64,000 nt of DNA, taken from assembly GCF_008801925.2 (NCBI RefSeq), contig NZ_CP062803.1, positions 2,108,001-2,172,000 on the forward strand, in the 5' to 3' direction. Numbering within the stretch: the stretch's first letter is position 1; every line of letters starts with the position of its first letter. The position numbers and the translations under genes were made by a program. This stretch comes from Cupriavidus basilensis. Its GTDB lineage: Bacteria > Pseudomonadota > Gammaproteobacteria > Burkholderiales > Burkholderiaceae. Shown one piece after another: positions 9,797 to 18,076 of the stretch. The notes beneath the pieces were generated by a model, which saw only the letters and a program-made list of their open reading frames with translations, made no database searches and was not told the origin of the DNA.

Positions 9797-12394
9797 ATGA
9801 ACACTGCAAACCGCAAACCGCTGCCCGGCACCCAGCTGGACTTCTTCGACACGCGTGCCGCGGTCGACGCCATCCAGCCGGGCGCGTATGACAAGCTGCC
9901 GTACACGTCGCGCGTGCTGGCCGAGAACCTCGTGCGCCGCTGCGACCCGGCTACGCTGACCGATTCCCTCAAGCAGATCATCGAACGCAAGCAGGAACTG
10001 GATTTCCCATGGTTCCCGGCGCGCGTGGTCTGCCATGACATCCTGGGCCAGACCGCGCTGGTCGATCTCGCCGGGCTGCGCGATGCGATTGCTGCCCAGG
10101 GCGGCGACCCGGTCATGGTCAACCCGGTCGTGCCGACACAGCTGGTGGTGGACCACTCGCTGGCCGTCGAGTGCGGCGGTTTCGATCCCGATGCGTTCGC
10201 GAAGAACCGCGCCATCGAAGACCGCCGCAACGAAGACCGCTTCGACTTCATCAACTGGACCAAGAAGGCCTTCAAGAACGTCGACGTGATTCCGCCGGGC
10301 AACGGCATCCTGCACCAGATCAACCTCGAGCGCATGAGCCCGGTGGTGCAGGTGAAAGACGGCGTGGCCTTCCCCGATACGCTGGTCGGCACCGACTCCC
10401 ACACCCCCATGGTGGACGCGCTGGGCGTGATCGCCATCGGCGTGGGCGGCCTGGAAGCCGAAAGCGTGATGCTGGGCCGCGCCTCCTGGATGCGCCTTCC
10501 GGACATCATCGGCGTGGAGCTGACCGGCAAGCCGCAGCCGGGCATCACCGCGACGGACACCGTGCTGGCCCTGACCGAATTCCTGCGCAAGGAAAAGGTC
10601 GTGTCGTCCTACCTCGAATTCTTCGGCGAAGGCACCACCCACCTGACGCTGGGCGACCGCGCCACCATCTCCAACATGGCGCCGGAGTTTGGCTCCACTG
10701 CCGCGATGTTCTACATCGACGAGCAGACCATCAAATACCTCAAGCTCACCGGCCGCGACGATGCGCTGGTCAAGCTGGTGGAAACGTATGCCAAGGAAAC
10801 CGGCCTCTGGGCGGACAGCCTGAAACATGCCGAGTACCCGCGCGTGCTCAGGTTCGACCTGTCCACCGTGGTGCGCAACATCGCCGGCCCGTCCAACCCG
10901 CACAAGCGCGTGCCCACCTCCGAGCTAGCCGCGCGCGGCATCAGCGGCAAGGTCGAGAACGAGCCCGGCCTGATGCCGGACGGCGCCGTGATCATCGCCG
11001 CCATCACCAGCTGCACCAACACCAACAACCCGCGCAACATGGTGGCCGCCGGGCTGCTGGCGCGCAACGCCAACAAGCTCGGCCTCACCCGCAAGCCGTG
11101 GGTGAAGAGCTCGCTGGCGCCGGGGTCCAAGGCGGTGACGCTCTACCTGGAAGAAGCCAACCTGCTGCCGGAACTGGAGCAGTTGGGCTTTGGCGTGGTG
11201 GCTTATGCCTGCACCTCCTGCAACGGCATGTCCGGTGCATTGGATCCGGTGATCCAGAAGGAAGTCGTGGACCGCGACCTGTACGCCACCGCCGTGCTGT
11301 CCGGCAACCGCAACTTCGACGGCCGCATCCATCCGTATGCCAAGCAGGCTTTCCTGGCCTCGCCGCCGCTGGTGGTGGCCTACGCCATCGCTGGCACCAT
11401 CCGCTTCGATATCGAAAAGGATGTGCTGGGCACCGACGCCGACGGCAAGCCGGTGACGCTGAAGGACATCTGGCCATCCGACGAAGAGATCGACGCGGTG
11501 GTTGCCGCCAGCGTGAAGCCAGCGCAGTTCCGCAAGGTCTACGAACCAATGTTCGCCGTGACCGCCGACACTGGCGAAAAGGCCAACCCGCTCTACGACT
11601 GGCGCGAGATGAGCACCTACATCCGCCGCCCGCCCTACTGGGAAGGCGCATTGGCTGGCGAACGCGGGCTCACCGGCATGCGGCCCCTGGCCGTGCTGGG
11701 CGACAACATCACCACCGACCACCTGTCGCCATCCAACGCCATCATGCTCGATAGCGCGGCCGGCGAGTACCTGGCCAAGATGGGCCTGCCGGAGGAAGAC
11801 TTCAACTCCTACGCGACCCACCGCGGCGACCACCTGACGGCGCAGCGCGCCACCTTTGCCAACCCCACCCTGAAGAACGAAATGGTGGTGGTGGACGGCA
11901 AGGTCAAGCCGGGCTCGCTTGCCCGCATCGAGCCAGAGGGCAAGGTTACCCGCATGTGGGAAGCCATCGAGACCTATATGGCCCGCAAGCAGCCGCTGAT
12001 CGTTGTGGCCGGCGCCGACTATGGCCAGGGCTCCTCGCGCGACTGGGCCGCCAAGGGCGTGCGCCTGGCCGGCGTGGAAGCGATCGTGGCCGAAGGCTTC
12101 GAGCGCATCCACCGCACCAACCTGGTCGGCATGGGCGTGCTGCCGCTGGAGTTCAAGCCTGGTGTCAACCGCACCACGCTGGGCATCGACGGCACCGAGA
12201 CCTACGACGTGATCGGCGAACGCACGCCGCGCTGCGACCTCACCCTGGTGATACATCGCAAGAACGGCGAGCGCGTGGAAGTGCCGGTGACCTGCCGCCT
12301 CGATACCGCGGAAGAAGTGTCGATCTACGAAGCCGGCGGCGTGCTGCAGCGCTTCGCGCAGGACTTCCTCGAATCGTCGAAGGCCGCTGCGTAA
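9797..12394 (+). CDS. acnM: Fe-S 2-methylcitrate dehydratase AcnM/AcnD
   Basis: This 865-residue aconitase-family enzyme dehydrates 2-methylcitrate to a methylaconitate, replacing PrpD in many proteobacteria. The [4Fe-4S] ligands are visible as Cys406 (TSCTN), Cys472 and Cys475 (ACTSC). The four-domain aconitase layout is complete, including the C-terminal swivel domain with GSSRDWA. AcnD-type enzymes require PrpF because the isomer they form must be isomerised before rehydration, and prpF is the next gene. No long leader separates the hairpin from the start at 9797. Confidence 0.95.
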   Translation: MNTANRKPLPGTQLDFFDTRAAVDAIQPGAYDKLPYTSRVLAENLVRRCDPATLTDSLKQIIERKQELDFPWFPARVVCHDILGQTALVDLAGLRDAIAAQGGDPVMVNPVVPTQLVVDHSLAVECGGFDPDAFAKNRAIEDRRNEDRFDFINWTKKAFKNVDVIPPGNGILHQINLERMSPVVQVKDGVAFPDTLVGTDSHTPMVDALGVIAIGVGGLEAESVMLGRASWMRLPDIIGVELTGKPQPGITATDTVLALTEFLRKEKVVSSYLEFFGEGTTHLTLGDRATISNMAPEFGSTAAMFYIDEQTIKYLKLTGRDDALVKLVETYAKETGLWADSLKHAEYPRVLRFDLSTVVRNIAGPSNPHKRVPTSELAARGISGKVENEPGLMPDGAVIIAAITSCTNTNNPRNMVAAGLLARNANKLGLTRKPWVKSSLAPGSKAVTLYLEEANLLPELEQLGFGVVAYACTSCNGMSGALDPVIQKEVVDRDLYATAVLSGNRNFDGRIHPYAKQAFLASPPLVVAYAIAGTIRFDIEKDVLGTDADGKPVTLKDIWPSDEEIDAVVAASVKPAQFRKVYEPMFAVTADTGEKANPLYDWREMSTYIRRPPYWEGALAGERGLTGMRPLAVLGDNITTDHLSPSNAIMLDSAAGEYLAKMGLPEEDFNSYATHRGDHLTAQRATFANPTLKNEMVVVDGKVKPGSLARIEPEGKVTRMWEAIETYMARKQPLIVVAGADYGQGSSRDWAAKGVRLAGVEAIVAEGFERIHRTNLVGMGVLPLEFKPGVNRTTLGIDGTETYDVIGERTPRCDLTLVIHRKNGERVEVPVTCRLDTAEEVSIYEAGGVLQRFAQDFLESSKAAA

Positions 12395-12424
12395 GCGCGC
12401 AGGCGTATCGACCCGCAACGTGTT

Positions 12425-12450
12425 CGGGCGGTATGGCGACGTACCGCCCG
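12425..12450. other. Intercistronic hairpin between acnM and prpF
   Basis: CGGGCGGTA and TACCGCCCG form a perfect 9-bp stem with an 8-nt loop, 22 bp before prpF. A few Ts follow (CTTTCAT). It is the second such structure in this operon and may tune expression of prpF or protect processed mRNA. Confidence 0.5.
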
Positions 12451-12472
12451 CTTTCATCAGGACGAATTTTCC

Positions 12473-13663
12473 ATGGCCCACGTACCCCAGATCAAGATCC
12501 CCGCCACCTACATCCGTGGCGGGACCAGCAAAGGCGTGTTCTTCCGCCTGCAGGATCTGCCCGAAGCCGCGCAGGTGCCGGGCGCCGCCCGCGACGCGCT
12601 GCTGATGCGCGTCATCGGCAGCCCCGATCCCTATGGCAAGCAGATCGACGGCATGGGTGCCGCTACCTCCAGCACCAGCAAGACTGTCATCCTCTCAAAA
12701 AGCAGCAAGCCCGATCACGACGTCGACTACCTGTTCGGCCAGGTCTCGATCGACCAGCCGTTTGTCGACTGGAGCGGCAATTGCGGCAACCTCTCCGCTG
12801 CCGTCGGCCCCTTCGCCATCAGTGCCGGCCTGGTCGACCCCAGCCGCATCCCGCACAACGGCGTGGCCATCGTGCGCATCTGGCAGGCCAATATCGGCAA
12901 GACCATCATCGGGCACGTACCCATCACCAATGGCGCCGTGCAGGAAACCGGTGACTTCGAGCTGGACGGCGTGACCTTCCCCGCCGCCGAAGTCCAGCTC
13001 GAGTTCATGGATCCGGCGGCCGAGGAAGACGGCGCCGGCGGCGCCATGTTCCCCACCGGCAACCTGGTCGACGATCTCGAGGTTCCCGGCGTCGGCACGC
13101 TGAAGGCCACCATGATCAATGCGGGCATTCCGACCATCTTCCTGGACGCGGAATCCATCGGCTACAAAGGCACCGAGCTGCAGGACGCCATCAATGGCGA
13201 TGCCAAGGCGCTGGCAATGTTCGAGACCATTCGCGCCCACGGCGCGGTGCGCATGGGCCTGATCAAACATATCGATGAGGCCGCCACCCGTCAGCACACG
13301 CCGAAGGTGGCCTTTGTCGCCAAGCCGGCCGACTACGTGGCCTCCAGCGGCAAACGGGTTGCCGCCGGCGACGTCGACCTGCTCGTGCGCGCCTTGTCCA
13401 TGGGCAAGCTGCATCACGCCATGATGGGCACGGCCGCGGTCGCCATCGGCACCGCGGCGGCCATCACCGGCACGCTGGTGAACCTGGCTGCCGGCGGCGG
13501 CGAGCGCAACGCAGTGCGCTTTGGCCATCCCTCGGGCACCTTGCGGGTGGGCGCGCAAGCCAGTCAGGTCGATGGCGAATGGACCGTGACCAAGGCCATC
13601 ATGAGCCGCAGCGCCCGGGTGCTGATGGAAGGATGGGTGCGCGTGCCCGGCGACGCCTTCTGA
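12473..13663 (+). CDS. prpF: 2-Methylaconitate cis-trans isomerase PrpF
   Basis: This 396-residue protein of the PrpF/diaminopimelate-epimerase-like fold isomerises the methylaconitate produced by AcnM to the isomer that aconitase can hydrate. The N-terminal YIRGGTSKG motif, WSGNCGN in the first half and GTAAAITGT in the second half are typical of the two pseudo-symmetric domains. It ends the methylcitrate operon: a terminator-like hairpin lies about 190 bp downstream and the next genes are on the opposite strand. Confidence 0.95.
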   Translation: MAHVPQIKIPATYIRGGTSKGVFFRLQDLPEAAQVPGAARDALLMRVIGSPDPYGKQIDGMGAATSSTSKTVILSKSSKPDHDVDYLFGQVSIDQPFVDWSGNCGNLSAAVGPFAISAGLVDPSRIPHNGVAIVRIWQANIGKTIIGHVPITNGAVQETGDFELDGVTFPAAEVQLEFMDPAAEEDGAGGAMFPTGNLVDDLEVPGVGTLKATMINAGIPTIFLDAESIGYKGTELQDAINGDAKALAMFETIRAHGAVRMGLIKHIDEAATRQHTPKVAFVAKPADYVASSGKRVAAGDVDLLVRALSMGKLHHAMMGTAAVAIGTAAAITGTLVNLAAGGGERNAVRFGHPSGTLRVGAQASQVDGEWTVTKAIMSRSARVLMEGWVRVPGDAF

Positions 13664-14043
13664 GGCACGCTGACGTGGCGGCGCGGGTTTCACGCTGGAT
13701 TGATTGCGCCTGACCAGGGGTGCCATGCCCTTGGCCGTGTAGTCCGCATGGCCAGCCACGGCGCCCGCCACCGGGACTATCCCGAAGCTGCCGCGATCTG
13801 CAACGATCGCCAGAGTGGACCCGCATCTCCCGCCCTGTCCGCGACGCTCGAATGGCAGTCCGCTCGCTACGCGATCGGACTGCCATTTTCCATTCAAGCC
13901 TTACCTCTCGCCCTGCAGGCTTGCCTGGCTTGCCGAAGCCTCGCGTGGCCCGAATTGCGGCACCCCATGGGATGGCACTGGTTGGGTCGTAGGGCGCAAA
14001 TATCTGGCCGTTAATTGCGCTAATGAGCACCAGGCAAAGAATC
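13664..14043. other. Intergenic region after the prp operon
   Basis: These 380 bp separate prpF from the convergent thioesterase gene. I find no convincing coding frame. The only clear structure is the terminator hairpin at 13851-13887. Confidence 0.6.
13851..13887. terminator. Probable terminator of the prp operon
   Basis: AATGGCAGTCCG and CGGACTGCCATT form a perfect 12-bp stem with a 13-nt loop, followed on the + strand by a short T-run (TTTT overlapping the stem end). It would end transcripts from prpF and possibly those from the opposite direction. Confidence 0.7.
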
Positions 14044-14547
14044 TCAATCCTGTGGCACGGATGGCTTGGCGGTCTGCGGCTCGACAGGCACGAAGATGAC
14101 CTCGCCCGAGGCCACCAGCCGAAGCTCGCCACCGGCCTGTTCCGCGAACACTTCCGCCCTGGCAAACACCTGCCGCTTGCCTGCCTTGGTCACGCTGGCC
14201 CGCGCCACGAACGCCTGCCCTACGGCCGGCGCCATGCAGTTCACCGAATAGTGGGAAGCCATCACCGGCCCCCCTACCGTGGTGGCCGCGAATCCACAGG
14301 CGGTATCGACCAGGGCGCCGATCACGCCCGCATGGAGAAATCCCGCGTATTGCGTGGCTTGCTCGTGCCAGGCCATGCGCAGCTCCGCTGCCCCGCCCTG
14401 CGCGCTGATCACCTCGAAGCCCAGCCACCGGTTGAAGGCGGCGGTCTGGTTGACGCGCTTGACCGTGTCCAGCGAATAGGCGCCGTTGGTGGTTGCGCTG
14501 GCGGTCGCATTGGTGGCCGCGTTGGTGCTGCTCGTATCTGCTGTCAT
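14044..14547 (-). CDS. PaaI-type hotdog thioesterase A
   Basis: This 167-residue hotdog-fold acyl-CoA thioesterase of the PaaI/YdiI group has the HAGVIGALVDTACG segment, in which the central helix carries the catalytic Asp and the turn before it binds CoA. The first roughly 35 residues are a low-complexity Ala/Thr/Asn tail. I chose ATG 14547 rather than the 50-codon extension, which overlaps the upstream gene and looks non-coding. It lies downstream of a second thioesterase on the same strand and is probably in one operon with it. The substrate is unknown; the divergent TetR regulator suggests an inducible fatty or aromatic acid function (inference). Confidence 0.83.
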   Translation of the reverse strand: MTADTSSTNAATNATASATTNGAYSLDTVKRVNQTAAFNRWLGFEVISAQGGAAELRMAWHEQATQYAGFLHAGVIGALVDTACGFAATTVGGPVMASHYSVNCMAPAVGQAFVARASVTKAGKRQVFARAEVFAEQAGGELRLVASGEVIFVPVEPQTAKPSVPQD

Positions 14548-14584
14548 TGCATTACCCTGCCTGATTGAGATCCACGGAAAAAAC

Positions 14585-15022
14585 TCACTGCATGGCCCGG
14601 AACGTTGCGTTGGCCCTGGCGCAAGCCACGCCGTCGGCGGTGACGAAAGCCTGGGCAAAGCACAGCGTGCCGCCGACCTTGGTGAATGACGTTTCAAACA
14701 TCAGCCACTGCCCGATCCTTGCGACATTGAGGAAGTCGATCGACAGGTTCACGGTGACCAGGCTACGCGGCTCGGTGAATTGCATGCCGCACGACAGCCC
14801 CATGGCGTTGTCCGCCAGGGCCGTGATCAGCCCGCCATGGGCAAATCCGCGTGCGTTGGTGTGGGCCTGGGCTAGCTTCACCGCCAGCACGATGGCCTGG
14901 TCCGAGCGCCTCGAGTACAGCGGCTCCCAGGGATCGGTCAGCGGACTATGGCGGAAATGTGGCACGAAGCCAGCCGGAAGGTCGGCAGGAAGGTCGGTGT
15001 GTTCGGCCGTGACGCTGGTCAT
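14585..15022 (-). CDS. PaaI-type hotdog thioesterase B
   Basis: This 145-residue hotdog thioesterase has GFAHGGLITALADNAMG as the catalytic helix region and a hydrophobic first strand. AGGAGA lies just upstream of ATG 15022, giving a confident start. It is a distant paralogue of the gene 37 bp downstream; both keep the H-x-G-x-x-x-A-L-x-D pattern. It is divergent from a TetR regulator gene across a 120-bp gap holding a palindromic operator candidate. Confidence 0.86.
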   Translation of the reverse strand: MTSVTAEHTDLPADLPAGFVPHFRHSPLTDPWEPLYSRRSDQAIVLAVKLAQAHTNARGFAHGGLITALADNAMGLSCGMQFTEPRSLVTVNLSIDFLNVARIGQWLMFETSFTKVGGTLCFAQAFVTADGVACARANATFRAMQ

Positions 15023-15080
15023 TGTGGTGTCTCCTGGTCGTATCGTTGAGGCCGTGATGGCTCAACCACTATTTTTAATG

Positions 15081-15098
15081 TAGACCAGTCTATATAAT
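15081..15098. promoter_or_regulatory. LmrA/YxaF-like TetR operator overlapping a -10 element
   Basis: TAGACCAGTCTA (15081-15092) has perfect TAGAC/GTCTA arms and closely resembles the operator described for LmrA/YxaF-group TetR repressors. It directly abuts TATAAT (15093-15098), a consensus -10 for the + strand. Binding would block the divergent promoters of the tetR gene and the thioesterase operon. Confidence 0.65.
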
Positions 15099-15142
15099 TC
15101 CCGGGGGATAGCAACCCCTCCAACCATCGAGGACTTCATCAC

Positions 15143-15745
15143 ATGGCCGCTCAAGCCAAACATCGGGACAAGATCGTCCGCGCCGCCGCCGTGCTCTTTC
15201 GCCGGTATGGCTACGCCGCCAGCGGCACCAATGACATCGTTGCACTGAGCGGTGCGCCAAAGGGCTCGCTCTACCACTACTTCCCGAAAGGTAAGGAGCA
15301 GATCGCCGAGGAAGTCATCGTGTACGCCGGCGAACTTGTGCGTGCGACGCTCACGCAGCTATGCGCGGAACATGACTCGCCGGGGGCGATCGTGCGGGCC
15401 TATGGCGTCTTGATGGCCGGCTGGATGGCCCAGTCCGACTATCGTGACGGCTGCCCGATCTCCACCATCCTGCTGGAAATCGCCCCGGAGGCCGAGGGCG
15501 TGGCGGCAGCGGGCAACGCCGCCTTTGCCGCATGGGAAGCCGTGCTGGCCGATGCCTTCGCGGCACGCGGGATCCCACGGGTACGCGCCACCGAGCTCGC
15601 CGGCCTGGTGATCTGCGGCTGGCAAGGGGCACTGACGCTTGCCAAAGTAGCGAGGAGCGGTCAGCCAATCCGGCGCGCGGTGGATGAGCTGGCGCGACAA
15701 CTCGACGCCGAGCCGCGGAACGTCGCCCAGGGCCAGCCCGGCTGA
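15143..15745 (+). CDS. TetR-family repressor (LmrA/YxaF-like)
   Basis: This 200-residue repressor has an N-terminal TetR helix-turn-helix (residues about 8-50, FRRYGYAASGTNDIVALSG then KGSLYHYFP) and a C-terminal ligand-binding domain with GCP near residue 110 as seen in the LmrA/YxaF group. It is divergent from two thioesterase genes and has a matching palindrome at its promoter, so autoregulation and control of the thioesterases are likely. The inducer cannot be read from the sequence. Confidence 0.87.
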   Translation: MAAQAKHRDKIVRAAAVLFRRYGYAASGTNDIVALSGAPKGSLYHYFPKGKEQIAEEVIVYAGELVRATLTQLCAEHDSPGAIVRAYGVLMAGWMAQSDYRDGCPISTILLEIAPEAEGVAAAGNAAFAAWEAVLADAFAARGIPRVRATELAGLVICGWQGALTLAKVARSGQPIRRAVDELARQLDAEPRNVAQGQPG

Positions 15746-16012
15746 TGCAGCCTGCGCGACAGGCACGTCACCCTCCAGCCTAAGATATCTGATGTCCTAT
15801 AACATAGAGCGCATCGCGAACCTCATTTGCACCAGCCTGCCACCTGAGATTGGTGCCGAAGCACCATGATTCGTGACGGCACCGACGAAAGACAACCGGG
15901 CTGCCGTACTTAGCCAAAGTTACCATACAACATCGAGCAAGCGAGCGCCCGACATGGGTCAGCACGCCCCTACCGCACCTGGACAGGACCCGCGCCGGCT
16001 CACGACGATGAA

Positions 16013-16771
16013 TCAGGCACCCTCGAAAATTCGACGCCTGGCATTCTCGATATGCCGGCGCATCGCGATCGAGGCTTGAGTCGGTGACCGCTGCACGATA
16101 GCCTCGATGATCGCCAGATGCTCGGCCTGGACCTGCTCGAAGCGCGTGGGATTGCGCGTCTGCCCCAGGTTACGGGCCAGTTCCATGCACTGGCGAATCG
16201 GGCCGAGCGCATGCTCGACCGTGGGCACGAAGAAAGGATTGTGAGATGCCCGCGCAATGGCCAGATGCAACTGCAGATCTTCCTCCACGCCCGACATCTC
16301 GCTTTCCTGCGCGCGGTCCAGCGCGGCATAGGCGGCGCGAATGGCCTCGATGTCCGCATCGGTGCGCATCTGCGCTGAAATCTCAGCCACGCCGACTTCC
16401 ACACAAAGGCGGAATGCATAGTAGTGCTCGATGTCGGCGATGCTCGAGATCTGGGGAGTGACCGGCTGCCCGCGTACCGGCATGCGCTGGATATAGCTTC
16501 CGGATCCCCGCCGCGAGACCACGATGCCTTCGGATCGCAAGCGCGACAGCGCCTCCCGTACGGTTGTCCGGGATACCGCATAACGGCTGGCCAGATCGGC
16601 TTCCGTCGGTAGCTTCTGGTCCGCGGAAAACTCTCCCCGCAGGATCGCTCCGATGATCAGCTTGCAAACCTGCTCCGAAAGACTGGTGCTGTCGGTTGCC
16701 GTCAATACCAATTCGTCCACGCCTTGCTCCTGCTGCTCCGCCGGTTGGCCGGCGTATGGGTTGTTGCACAA
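16013..16771 (-). CDS. GntR/FadR-type regulator (FCD), likely of hexuronate genes
   Basis: This 252-residue regulator has a winged helix-turn-helix at about residues 30-95 (LPTEADLASRYAVSRTTVREAL) and an all-helical FCD ligand domain (about 110-240) with the metal/ligand histidines expected in the H-L-A-I helix and the C-terminal M-R-R-H-I-E helix. It is divergent from uronate dehydrogenase and an ExuT-like transporter and has TTGTC/GACAA boxes in the gap, so it probably represses those genes until a uronate or a derivative binds. The start at 16771 could be a few codons shorter. Confidence 0.87.
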   Translation of the reverse strand: MCNNPYAGQPAEQQEQGVDELVLTATDSTSLSEQVCKLIIGAILRGEFSADQKLPTEADLASRYAVSRTTVREALSRLRSEGIVVSRRGSGSYIQRMPVRGQPVTPQISSIADIEHYYAFRLCVEVGVAEISAQMRTDADIEAIRAAYAALDRAQESEMSGVEEDLQLHLAIARASHNPFFVPTVEHALGPIRQCMELARNLGQTRNPTRFEQVQAEHLAIIEAIVQRSPTQASIAMRRHIENARRRIFEGA

Positions 16772-17088
16772 GCTGTCAGACTAACATACCGCATGCGTAG
16801 TCCATCAACAGTTCGGCACGCCAATTCACTTTTTGAAATATGGCCATTAAGCCATCTTCAGCCCGGGGTAAACCCGGTTTCCCGATCGTTGTCGTTGACA
16901 ATCCTTTGAAATCCTAAGAAAGTTGTCCTACTTTAAATGCACTTGTCGGACAAATAAATTTAAGCCACGTTGTATGACATCCCATGAATGATTGCGAGGC
17001 CGGTTCAACTGGTACTCGCCATGGGATCAGAGCGCAGCGCTCCATACGCCAGGCCAGGCCAGACCAAACAAGACGGAGATTTCATATC
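16772..17088. other. Divergent control region, gntR / udh
   Basis: This 317-bp gap between divergent genes has no coding frame of note. It is AT-richer than its surroundings and contains several GntR-box-like elements, listed separately, plus a TTGACA hexamer at 16895-16900 that could be a -35 element. Confidence 0.6.
16889..16953. promoter_or_regulatory. Cluster of TTGTC/GACAA boxes (putative GntR operators)
   Basis: TTGTC-GTT-GACAA (16889-16901), TTGTCCTACTT (16923-16933) and TTGTCGGACAA (16943-16953) occur in this region, and CTGTCAGACTA occurs at 16773-16783 next to the gntR start. The third fits the FadR-subfamily pattern TNGTNNNACNA perfectly. The second and third begin 20 bp apart, about two helical turns. 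Confidence 0.6.
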
Positions 17089-17907
17089 GTGACCAAGATT
17101 GCATTAAGCGGCGCCGGCGGCCAGTTGGGCACCGTGCTGCGGGCCGCCCTGCTGGCGCGAGGCTATGACCTGCGTTCGTCGGGCAACTCGCAGTCGCTCG
17201 CACCGGTCGCCGAGGGCGAAGAGGTAATGCGTGGCGACTTGCGCGACCCGGCCGTGGTCGACCGCCTGCTGGACGGTGTCGACGTGCTGATTCACATGGC
17301 TGGAACGAGTGTCGAGCGCCCCCTGCCGGAGATCATCGACAACAACCTGCGGGCGCTCGTCGAAGTCTATGAGGGCGCGCGGCGCCAGAAGGTCGGACGC
17401 ATCGTGTTCGCGAGCTCCAATCACGCGATCGGCATGTATCCGGTGGACCAACAACTCTCGACCGACTGCGAGTTTCGCCCGGATGGCTTTTACGGCTTGA
17501 GCAAGATGTGGGGCGAAGGGCTCGCCCGTCTTTACTGGGACAAGCACGGCATCGAGAGCGTTTGCGTGCGCATCGGCAGCTGCGTGGAAAGACCGCAAGA
17601 GTTTCGGCATCTAAGTACCTGGCTCGGACACGAAGATCTCGTGCATCTCATCGAGCAGAGCATCACGGTGCCTGACCTTGGCTTCCTCGTCGTGTGGGGC
17701 GTCTCCGCCAATGCGCGCAGCTGCTGGAACAACGATGGCGCGGCGCGCCTGCACTACCAGCCCAAACAGAATGCCGAGGACTTCGCCGAAGAGATTCTCG
17801 CCGGCCCGAACCCGCTCGATGCCATCGGCCGCCAGTACCAGGGCGGCAGTTTCGCGAGCATCGATTTCACGCCAGAGGCACAGCGGCATGGCGGCGCGCG
17901 CAAGTAG
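17089..17907 (+). CDS. udh: Uronate dehydrogenase (NAD-dependent)
   Basis: This 272-residue extended-SDR enzyme should oxidise D-galacturonate or D-glucuronate to the aldarolactone with NAD. The N-terminal GAGGQLG is the dinucleotide loop, SSNHAIGMYP carries the catalytic Ser region typical of Udh, and YGLSK supplies Tyr and Lys. The length matches known Udh proteins (about 265). The start is a GTG at 17089 with GGAG about 12 bases upstream; no ATG gives the proper N-terminus. It is followed by a hexuronate transporter gene, which supports the substrate class. Another sugar-acid epimerase/dehydrogenase role is the main alternative. Confidence 0.84.
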   Translation: MTKIALSGAGGQLGTVLRAALLARGYDLRSSGNSQSLAPVAEGEEVMRGDLRDPAVVDRLLDGVDVLIHMAGTSVERPLPEIIDNNLRALVEVYEGARRQKVGRIVFASSNHAIGMYPVDQQLSTDCEFRPDGFYGLSKMWGEGLARLYWDKHGIESVCVRIGSCVERPQEFRHLSTWLGHEDLVHLIEQSITVPDLGFLVVWGVSANARSCWNNDGAARLHYQPKQNAEDFAEEILAGPNPLDAIGRQYQGGSFASIDFTPEAQRHGGARK

Positions 17908-18076
17908 CGCGTAAGCCAAGAGGCTTGATTTCCAACCGATGCCCCACGCCGACGATCAATGGCCGCTTGCTTTAGCCGCCTGATCTGCGTGGATTGGCCC
18001 TGGGGCCAGCCAGGATCGAGAACGACGTAGAGCGGTACACGGCTTTGCCGCGAATCCATAAATACAAGGAGACATG

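Noticed and set aside
10925..12481. 518-codon minus-strand frame
   Set aside because: Antisense to acnM, with His/Val/Gly-rich shadow composition.
15852..15865. Small hairpin GGTGC-CGAA-GCACC downstream of tetR
   Set aside because: Only a 5-bp stem, no T-run and more than 100 bp past the stop; not supportable as a terminator.
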